Below the pieces are notes generated by a model. That model did not search any database, was not told the DNA's origin, and was given only the letters and a program-made list of their open reading frames with translations. From the NCBI GenBank assembly GCA_965232105.1, contig OZ246956.1, positions 558,001-622,000 on the forward strand: a DNA stretch of 64,000 bases, given 5' to 3'. Within the stretch, counting starts at the first letter, position 1, and each line of letters starts with the position of its first letter. Of the stretch, positions 58,964 through 64,000 are shown piece by piece. The translations under genes and the position numbers were made by a program. This DNA comes from Multivorans sp965232105. GTDB lineage: Bacteria; Acidobacteriota; Thermoanaerobaculia; Multivoradales; Multivoraceae.

Positions 58964-59434
58964 TCAGGGGGACAGGAAGACGGCAACGAAGTGGCTTGGA
59001 GACACGACCGAAGCGCCACTCGGAGGAGTCCGTAGCAGGAGCCGGTCGCCGGTAACCAGATGGGCTCTCGGTTCGCTGGCGAGCAGTGCCCAAAGGTGGT
59101 TGTCGCCCGCGTCGGGGGCCTCACCGGCCGCTGGCGGCTCCCTCCACACGGCCGTTGCCACCAGTTCGGTCAGGAACCGGTCAAGCTCTTCGGACGTCAG
59201 GCCGTGCCGTTCGACAAGCGCCGGACGCCGCAGTACGGCCGAGTACTCGCTCAACAACGCCGGCGACATCAGGTACAGGATCCTGCCGCTGATCATGAAG
59301 TCCAGAATCCTCGCCGGCGGCGCGCTCGAGTTCCCGTCAATCAGACCCGAAACGACCACATTCGTGTCGATGACGCACAATCGCCGTTGAACGGGACCGC
59401 GACCGCTCGCTCGCGGCCGTGGCCCGAGCGCCAA
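58964..59434 (-). CDS. PIN-domain toxin (VapC-like)
   Basis: A 156-residue PIN-domain RNase candidate of the 'putative toxin component' type. The first metal Asp is in CVIDTNVVVSGLI. Also visible are PPARILDFMISGRILYLMSP, the LSEYSAVLRRP helix with Glu, and the second acidic cluster DAGDNHLWALLASEPRAHLVTGD. TTG 59434 is chosen because GAAGGGAAG lies about 7 bases upstream within the antitoxin end; a later TTG at 59380 would start right at the PIN core. It pairs with the RHH gene 3 bases upstream. Confidence 0.82.
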   Translation of the reverse strand: MALGPRPRASGRGPVQRRLCVIDTNVVVSGLIDGNSSAPPARILDFMISGRILYLMSPALLSEYSAVLRRPALVERHGLTSEELDRFLTELVATAVWREPPAAGEAPDAGDNHLWALLASEPRAHLVTGDRLLLRTPPSGASVVSPSHFVAVFLSP

Positions 59435-59437
59435 GAT

Positions 59438-59677
59438 CTACTTCCCTTCTCGTTGACGGCTGGTCTCCTCAACCGCGAGAGCCATTGCCCGATCAGAGGC
59501 GAGCCCTGAGTTCCCGCGCGCCTTGAGGACGAGCTCCCGCGCGGTTTCGTAGGGTTGGATGCCTCTCAGCTCCAGACTCTCTTCGATGATCGCAGCCATG
59601 GAGCAGCCTTGCCGGGCGGCTGCTTCCTTCAAGGCCCGGTGCGTCTGATCTGCCAACGTAATGGTCAAGCGGGTCAT
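59438..59677 (-). CDS. Ribbon-helix-helix antitoxin of the PIN pair
   Basis: A 79-residue protein with the RHH pattern: strand TRLTITLADQT, helix HRALKEAAARQG, then SMAAIIEESLELRG. A C-terminal region (SDRAMALAVEETSRQREGK) would bind the toxin. It precedes the PIN gene by 3 bases. AACACC direct repeats and a TGTTG/CAACA palindrome just upstream are candidate operator DNA. Confidence 0.82.
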   Translation of the reverse strand: MTRLTITLADQTHRALKEAAARQGCSMAAIIEESLELRGIQPYETARELVLKARGNSGLASDRAMALAVEETSRQREGK

Positions 59678-59694
59678 CGGGTAGGCACCTCACT

Positions 59695-59746
59695 TGTTGT
59701 AACCGACGTCAACACCAGAACATGCTAACACCAACTCACCAACACC
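59695..59746. promoter_or_regulatory. Candidate antitoxin operator
   Basis: Upstream of the RHH antitoxin start lie TGTTG (59695) and CAACA (59710) in palindrome, and AACACC three times (59711, 59727, 59741), spaced 16 and 14 bases apart. The segment is locally A/C-rich compared with its surroundings. RHH antitoxins bind short repeats of this kind near their own promoter. Confidence 0.4.
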
Positions 59747-59866
59747 GTGAGCGCGGGTCGGGCATCCAGGACACTTGCGCCGTAGCACGCTACTTGCGTG
59801 TCCTAGCCGACGCTTACTCCTGGTGATGTGGCGGCTGGGGCAAGCCATGAAGCCGGTCTGGCGCCG

Positions 59867-60703
59867 CTAGTCAACTGTCGCCTGGTACCGGCCCGGCTCG
59901 GTCTCCACGACCTTGCCTTCCTCGACGAGGGCATCCAGGTGGGCCCGCAAGGAGAACGCGGCGGGGCCGTGGAGTTTGGGGTCCACGTCGGCGTAGATGC
60001 GTTCGACCATTTCGGGGATCGTGGCGACGCCGCCGGCGACCGCTTCGAGGGCCTGGTCGGTGCGTTGCTGGCGGTGGCGGCGAATCTCGTGGACCCGGTC
60101 GAGTGGCGGTTTGATCGACTCGCCGTGGCCGGGGTGGAGGACTTCGATGCCGCCGTCGGAACCCAGTTCGATCAATCGTTCGAGGGAGGCCATGTACTGG
60201 TTCAGGTTGCCGTCCGGGGGCGCGATGATCGAGGTAGACCAGCCCATGACCAGGTCGGCGGTGAACACGGCCCGCTCCTCTTCGAGCAGGAAGCAGAGGT
60301 GGTCGCTGGCGTGGCCCGGGGTGTGGAGCGCCACCATCGTCGCGCCTTCGGCGGACAGACGCTCGCCGTCCGTGAGGAGGCCGGCGGCGAACGGGGGCTG
60401 CTCACTGAAGGCGAGAACCTCCGCTCCGTAGTGTTCGGCGACGCGGGGCGCCAGAGGCCAGTGGTCACGGTGGAGGTGACTGACCAGGACTGCCTCGACC
60501 TGGCGGCCGCCTACTGCCGCGGTCACCGCGTCGAAGTGCCGGTCGTCCTCCTCGCCCGGGTCGAGGACGAAGACGGGTCCGCTCGCCGAGCCGATGACCC
60601 AGGTGTTCGTGCCCGGGCCGGTGAACATCCCCGGGTTGTGTTGCGTCACTCGCAACACGCGGTCGGACAGCCGCACCGGCTTACCCTTCACAAGACCGTC
60701 CAT
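59867..60703 (-). CDS. MBL-fold metallo-hydrolase (LACTB2-like)
   Basis: A 278-residue metallo-beta-lactamase-fold hydrolase. Metal ligands are in VSHLHRDHWPL (HxHxDH), HTPGHASDHL, FTADLVMG (Asp) and VLHPGHGE. A C-terminal winged-helix-like part (IYADVDPKLHGPAAFSLRAH, then LVEEGKVVETEPGRYQA) matches LACTB2-type proteins, some of which are endoribonucleases. The substrate is unknown. It lies 11 bases downstream of the NUDIX gene on the same strand. Confidence 0.88.
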   Translation of the reverse strand: MDGLVKGKPVRLSDRVLRVTQHNPGMFTGPGTNTWVIGSASGPVFVLDPGEEDDRHFDAVTAAVGGRQVEAVLVSHLHRDHWPLAPRVAEHYGAEVLAFSEQPPFAAGLLTDGERLSAEGATMVALHTPGHASDHLCFLLEEERAVFTADLVMGWSTSIIAPPDGNLNQYMASLERLIELGSDGGIEVLHPGHGESIKPPLDRVHEIRRHRQQRTDQALEAVAGGVATIPEMVERIYADVDPKLHGPAAFSLRAHLDALVEEGKVVETEPGRYQATVD

Positions 60704-60714
60704 CCGGCTGCGGC

Positions 60715-61581
60715 TCAGACGCTGAATGCCCGCTTCCAGTCGCGGGCACTGGCGACTGAAGGACTGGGGGCCGCGCTCTCGTAGCCTTCCTCACCCGGAA
60801 TCACCGGGCGCGGCGGGTCATCCGGCGTCCGGCCCAGCAGCACGCGGGGCTGGATGACGGGGAACTCCTCCTGCGCTTCGACAGCCGCGATCGCGGCGGC
60901 CGCGGTGTCGAACTGCGCCAGCTTCATCAGGTTGCGGATGGTCGGGAAGATGATCATCCACTCCTTTCTGCGGCCGTGTTCGAGGGCCTCCCTGGCGGTG
61001 ACCCAGGCGGAGTTCGTCAGCTCGTAGTCGTCGTGCCCGGCAGTCTGGTTCCTGGGCGCCCGGGTGACGAAGAAACGGGTGTCGTACCGCCTGGGCTGCC
61101 CCTCCGGGGTGACCCAGTGCGCCCAGTAGCTGATCCGGTCCGTGGCCAGGGTGAGCCCTTCCCGGGCCGCGATGTCGAGCAGGGAGAGTTTGCCGGCGTT
61201 CAGTTCGGCCCGCAATGCCTCGTAGCGCTCCTCCACCGACCGGTCCGAGAAGTCGAGCAGCCGTCCGTCGCGATCGTAGGCCAGCAGCACGCCGGCCTCT
61301 TCGAAGCACTCGCGGATCGCGGCGACGTAGAACGTCAGCCCGCCCTCCTGAAGCGACAGCCGATCGCTGGCCTCGCGGTCCGTCAGGCCGTGGCACAGCG
61401 CCTCGTCGACCCGATCCTCGGGATCGACCCGGCCGCCGGGGAAGACATAGGCGCCGCCGACGAAGTCCGACTTGATGTGGCGGCGCTCCATGAACACCTC
61501 GACGCCACGTTCGCTGTCCCGCAGCAGCAGGACGGTCGACGCGTGACGGGCTGTGACCGGGGCCTTCGACTGCTCAGACAT
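60715..61581 (-). CDS. NUDIX hydrolase (NUDT19/acyl-CoA-type)
   Basis: A 288-residue NUDIX protein. The fold start is HASTVLLLRDSERGVEVFMERR. GGAYVFPGGRVDPEDR and the box AAIRECFEEAGVLLAY are separated by a long insert, as in NUDT7/NUDT19-like CoA diphosphohydrolases. The large helical C-terminal part (WVTPEGQPRRYDTRFFVTRAP, then FPTIRNLMKLAQF) also fits that group. ATG 61581 overlaps the dipeptidase end by 8 bases; a TTG further upstream is less likely. Confidence 0.86.
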   Translation of the reverse strand: MSEQSKAPVTARHASTVLLLRDSERGVEVFMERRHIKSDFVGGAYVFPGGRVDPEDRVDEALCHGLTDREASDRLSLQEGGLTFYVAAIRECFEEAGVLLAYDRDGRLLDFSDRSVEERYEALRAELNAGKLSLLDIAAREGLTLATDRISYWAHWVTPEGQPRRYDTRFFVTRAPRNQTAGHDDYELTNSAWVTAREALEHGRRKEWMIIFPTIRNLMKLAQFDTAAAAIAAVEAQEEFPVIQPRVLLGRTPDDPPRPVIPGEEGYESAAPSPSVASARDWKRAFSV

Positions 61582-62860
61582 CGCCACCATCCAGTTCTTC
61601 AATCAGATCGTCGGCCGCGGACTCCGAGAACTGCAACCGCCGGGCGGCCTCCTCCGCTCCGCGCATCGCCCGCAGGAAGCTGCGTCCCGCGATGTCCTTC
61701 AACTCGTCGTCGCTGTATCCGCGGCGAACCAGTTCGACCAGAAGATCGGGGAAGGTCGAGGCATCCTCCAGTCCGACCGGGACGGTGGGAATGCCGTCGA
61801 AGTCGGACCCGATCCCCAGGTGGGCGGTTCCGATCAAGGCCCGAACATGGTCGATGTGATCCGCCACATCGCCCAGCGAAGCCTGGGGGCCGGGATTCTC
61901 CCGCCGCCAGGCTGCCAGGTGCGACCGCAGTTCGCTCGGCGCCACGCCGGCCGCGGACAGGCGAAGCCGCTCCGCGTCCATGCGCTGGAAGTAGGCCCGC
62001 ACACCGTCGTTGACGAAGGACGGCACGAAGGTGACCATCACGACGCCCCCGTTCTCCGCGAGGCGCGCCATGACGTCGTCTGGAACATTGCGGGGACTCG
62101 GCGTGACCGCGAAGGCGGAGGAATGGGAGAAGATGACCGGCGCCCTCGTCTCGTCCAGCGTCTGATGCATCGTCTGCGGCGACACGTGGGAAAGGTCGAT
62201 CAGCATCCCCAGACGGTTCATCTCGCGCACGACCTGGCGCCCGAAGGCCGTCAAGCCACCGTGGGCGGGCCGGTCGGTGGCGGAATCGGCCCAGGCCGAG
62301 TTGCTGCCGTGGGTCAGGGTCATGTACCGAACGCCGACATCGAAGAGCTGACGCAGCACGCCCAAGGACGACTCGATCGAGTGCCCGCCTTCGGCGCCCA
62401 GCAGCGACGCCACCTTGCCGTCCTTGTGGATCCGCTCGATGTCGTCGGCGGTCAGCGCGAGTTCCAGGTCCGCGGGGTACCGGTCGATCAGCCGCTTCGT
62501 CAGGTCGACCTGCTCGAGGACGACTTTCGCGGCTCCCTGCCCGCCGAAGGACGTCGGAATGTAGACCGACCAGAACTGGGCGCCGACTCCCCCCAGGCGG
62601 AGGCGAGCCAGGTCGGTGTGCATCGGCGGCTCGACCGCCGAGGTATCGCGAAAGTCGATCTGGTCCACGTGATTCGCGACCCGCGTCCGGTACTGCCAGG
62701 GCACATCGTTGTGTCCGTCGATCAACGGCACTTCGCGGAGCAGGTCCAGCACATGCTCCCGGCTGGCGCGCTCTTCTTCGGCTGAGGCCACGGGCGGTGA
62801 ACCATAGCTCACCGCCGCGGCGACGGCAGCGCCCAGCAAGGCGACGACTCGGCAACTCAT
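61574..62860 (-). CDS. Exported membrane-type dipeptidase (peptidase M19)
   Basis: A 428-residue renal-dipeptidase-like zinc enzyme. A signal peptide (CRVVALLGAAVAAAVSYGSP) precedes the barrel. Metal ligands are in LIDGHNDVPW (HxD), LLGAEGGHSIE (Glu), SHVSP and VIFSHSSAFAV (His), and the late Asp in GIGSDFDGIP. It hydrolyses dipeptides in the periplasm. ATG 62860 is chosen because AGGAGG lies just upstream and the signal peptide starts there. It heads the dipeptidase-NUDIX-MBL run. Confidence 0.93.
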   Translation of the reverse strand: MSCRVVALLGAAVAAAVSYGSPPVASAEEERASREHVLDLLREVPLIDGHNDVPWQYRTRVANHVDQIDFRDTSAVEPPMHTDLARLRLGGVGAQFWSVYIPTSFGGQGAAKVVLEQVDLTKRLIDRYPADLELALTADDIERIHKDGKVASLLGAEGGHSIESSLGVLRQLFDVGVRYMTLTHGSNSAWADSATDRPAHGGLTAFGRQVVREMNRLGMLIDLSHVSPQTMHQTLDETRAPVIFSHSSAFAVTPSPRNVPDDVMARLAENGGVVMVTFVPSFVNDGVRAYFQRMDAERLRLSAAGVAPSELRSHLAAWRRENPGPQASLGDVADHIDHVRALIGTAHLGIGSDFDGIPTVPVGLEDASTFPDLLVELVRRGYSDDELKDIAGRSFLRAMRGAEEAARRLQFSESAADDLIEELDGGDV

Positions 62861-62979
62861 CCTGACTCCCCCTCCTTCACGACGCGGCGATTGTAGGGCA
62901 AACCAAGCGCCGTGCGCTGACGACGACCCGACGGCTCGAAGGCGCAAGACCGGACAGCGGGATTGCTACGCTGCGCACC

Positions 62980-63738
62980 GTGCAGGACTGTTCGGTCAGG
63001 ACGATCGGGATCATCGGCTTCGGCAGCTTTGGCCGGTTCATCGCCGGCCACCTCGGCGCCCGCTTCGACGTGCGGGTCTGGGACCGCCGGGAGCTGGAGG
63101 CGGAGGCAACGGACCGGGGAGTGCGGTGGGCCAGTCTCGACGCCTGTGCGCGTTGCGATGTTCTCATTCCCGCGGTACCCGTCCAGGAGTTGGATTCCCT
63201 GCTGGTCCACGTGGTTCCCCACCTCGGCGAACGCTCGCTGGTCGTGGATGTCGCCTCGGTCAAGGTCAAGCCGCACAGGATTCTCGAGCGATTGCTGCCG
63301 TCCGGAGTCGAGTTCATCGGCACCCATCCCATGTTCGGCCCCCAGAGCGGCAGTGAGGGCATCGCGGGCCTGAAGGTCGTGCTCTGCCTGCCGGGCCGCC
63401 CGGTGGATCCTCGACGAGTCGCGGGCCTGCGGGGCTTCCTCACGGCGGACCTCGGGTTGGAAGTGCTCGAGATGTCGGCCGAGGAGCATGACGCCGAGAT
63501 GGCCTACATCCAGGGGCTGACCCACTGGATGGCGAAGGCGCTGCGTGAGATTCACGTCCCGGACCCCGCCCTCGGAACCGTCGCCTACCGGCACATGATG
63601 AAGATCGAGGAGAACCTCCGGCACGACTCGGACGGTCTCTTCCTGACCATCGCCCGGGAAAACCCGTTCGCGGCCGACGCGCGCCGCGAACTCAGCGAAC
63701 GGCTCCGGGAGATCGAAGAGTCGATCGAACGGGACTAG
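62980..63738 (+). CDS. tyrA: Prephenate dehydrogenase family protein
   Basis: A 252-residue TyrA-type enzyme for tyrosine synthesis. The Rossmann motif is TIGIIGFGSFGRFIAGHL. VVDVASVKVKP and FIGTHPMFGPQSG contain the conserved active-site His. The helical C-terminal half includes EEHDAEMAYIQGLTHWMAKAL. It is shorter than fused or ACT-containing forms. The GTG start at 62980 follows a gctacgct string that may be a -10. It is divergent from the dipeptidase with 119 bases between starts. Arogenate versus prephenate preference is not decidable. Confidence 0.87.
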   Translation: MQDCSVRTIGIIGFGSFGRFIAGHLGARFDVRVWDRRELEAEATDRGVRWASLDACARCDVLIPAVPVQELDSLLVHVVPHLGERSLVVDVASVKVKPHRILERLLPSGVEFIGTHPMFGPQSGSEGIAGLKVVLCLPGRPVDPRRVAGLRGFLTADLGLEVLEMSAEEHDAEMAYIQGLTHWMAKALREIHVPDPALGTVAYRHMMKIEENLRHDSDGLFLTIARENPFAADARRELSERLREIEESIERD

Positions 63739-64000
63739 GACAGCCAGCGCTTCCGGCGGCGGTAGTGCTTCACGTCGCGGTAGCTCTTCCGCTGCCCGAC
63801 CTGGGTGAGGCCGAGGTAGAACTCCTTGACATCGGCGTTGTCCTGGAGCTCCGCCGGCGTTCCTTCCAGCACGACCCGGCCACCTTCCATGATGTAGCCG
63901 TAGTTGGCGATCTCAAGCGCCCGCGACGCGTTCTGCTCGACCAGAAGGATCGTGGTTCCCTGTTCGCGGTTGATGCGCTGCACGATCTCGAAGATCTCCT
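63735..64000 (-). CDS. livF: LivF-type ABC transporter ATP-binding protein, C-terminal part
   Basis: This is the C-terminal 87 residues of a branched-chain amino acid-type ABC ATPase; the rest lies off the right edge. Seen are EIFEIVQRINREQGTTILLVEQN (H-loop region, with Gln-Asn in place of His as in LivF), ALEIANYGYIMEGGRVVLEG and VKEFYLGL. An extra basic tail (RKSYRDVKHYRRRKRWLS) extends beyond ordinary LivF. It ends in a 4-base convergent overlap with tyrA. The substrate cannot be judged from this part. Confidence 0.83.
   Translation of the reverse strand, partial: EIFEIVQRINREQGTTILLVEQNASRALEIANYGYIMEGGRVVLEGTPAELQDNADVKEFYLGLTQVGQRKSYRDVKHYRRRKRWLS

Noticed and set aside
59768..59804. 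AGGACAC/GTGTCCT inverted repeat as an attachment site
   Set aside because: The arms are only 7 bp with a long loop, and there is no integrase, tRNA or matching second site in the window.

Overview
The window is about 64 kb of very GC-rich DNA (roughly two-thirds G+C by eye) densely packed with protein genes. No gene-free stretch exceeds about 250 bases, and no rRNA, tRNA or CRISPR array was recognised. Lipid A and Kdo genes (lpxC, lpxK, waaA), a dTDP-rhamnose cluster and an outer-membrane secretin show a Gram-negative envelope. Several CRTAC1/ASPIC-UnbV/FG-GAP proteins, a hybrid type II secretion/type IV pilus locus, many GTG and TTG starts, and a DUF4390-NtrY-NtrX-SelB order together suggest an uncultured Acidobacteriota (possibly Thermoanaerobaculia-like). 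That assignment is inference from gene content, not a phylogeny.

Layout, left half. 1-6.7 kb (+): end of lpxC, a DUF4390 protein, an NtrY/NtrX-type two-component pair and selB. 6.8-11.9 kb: alanine dehydrogenase (-), a flavin-dependent LLM oxidoreductase (+) and DNA polymerase I (-). 12-17.2 kb (+): a 1185-residue TPR/FG-GAP/UnbV exported protein and an NSS-family sodium symporter. 17.2-19.3 kb (-): a small accessory block of RHH antitoxin, ParE toxin, an unknown protein and an HNH endonuclease. 19.4-21.7 kb (-): waaA-lpxK. 21.9-34.2 kb (+): one run of 14 tightly coupled genes that starts with an ECF sigma factor, a zinc-type anti-sigma and a secretin-N-domain-like protein. It continues through GspF, GspE, PilM/N/O/P-like proteins, a secretin with a C-terminal cohesin-like domain, three pseudopilins and dUTPase.

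Layout, right half. 34.3-42.9 kb: YqgE (-), aconitase-queE and citrate synthase (+), MaoC and a CaiB-type CoA transferase (-), and a poly(A) polymerase/CCA-type nucleotidyltransferase (+). 42.9-50.1 kb (-): a chain running rfbB-rfbA-rfbC-DUF4301-TVP38-FAD oxidoreductase, preceded by a SAL1/HAL2-like nucleotidase. 50.1-58.8 kb (+): a second ECF sigma factor, a protein joining an anti-sigma-like N-terminus to a bactofilin-like hexapeptide domain and membrane segments, two CRTAC1 proteins and a TPR protein. 59-64 kb: a PIN/RHH toxin-antitoxin pair, an MBL hydrolase, a NUDIX hydrolase and an M19 dipeptidase (-), prephenate dehydrogenase (+) and the end of a LivF-type ABC ATPase (-).

The most notable pattern is that both ECF sigma factors head co-directional runs of envelope or secretion genes. 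The first is physically joined to a complete inner-membrane, outer-membrane and pseudopilin machine. The intergenic DNA carries a dispersed double-hairpin repeat (three good copies plus one partial), a perfect triplicate 35-bp tandem repeat that supplies the stop codon of yqgE, and an 18-bp perfect inverted repeat at the polA start.
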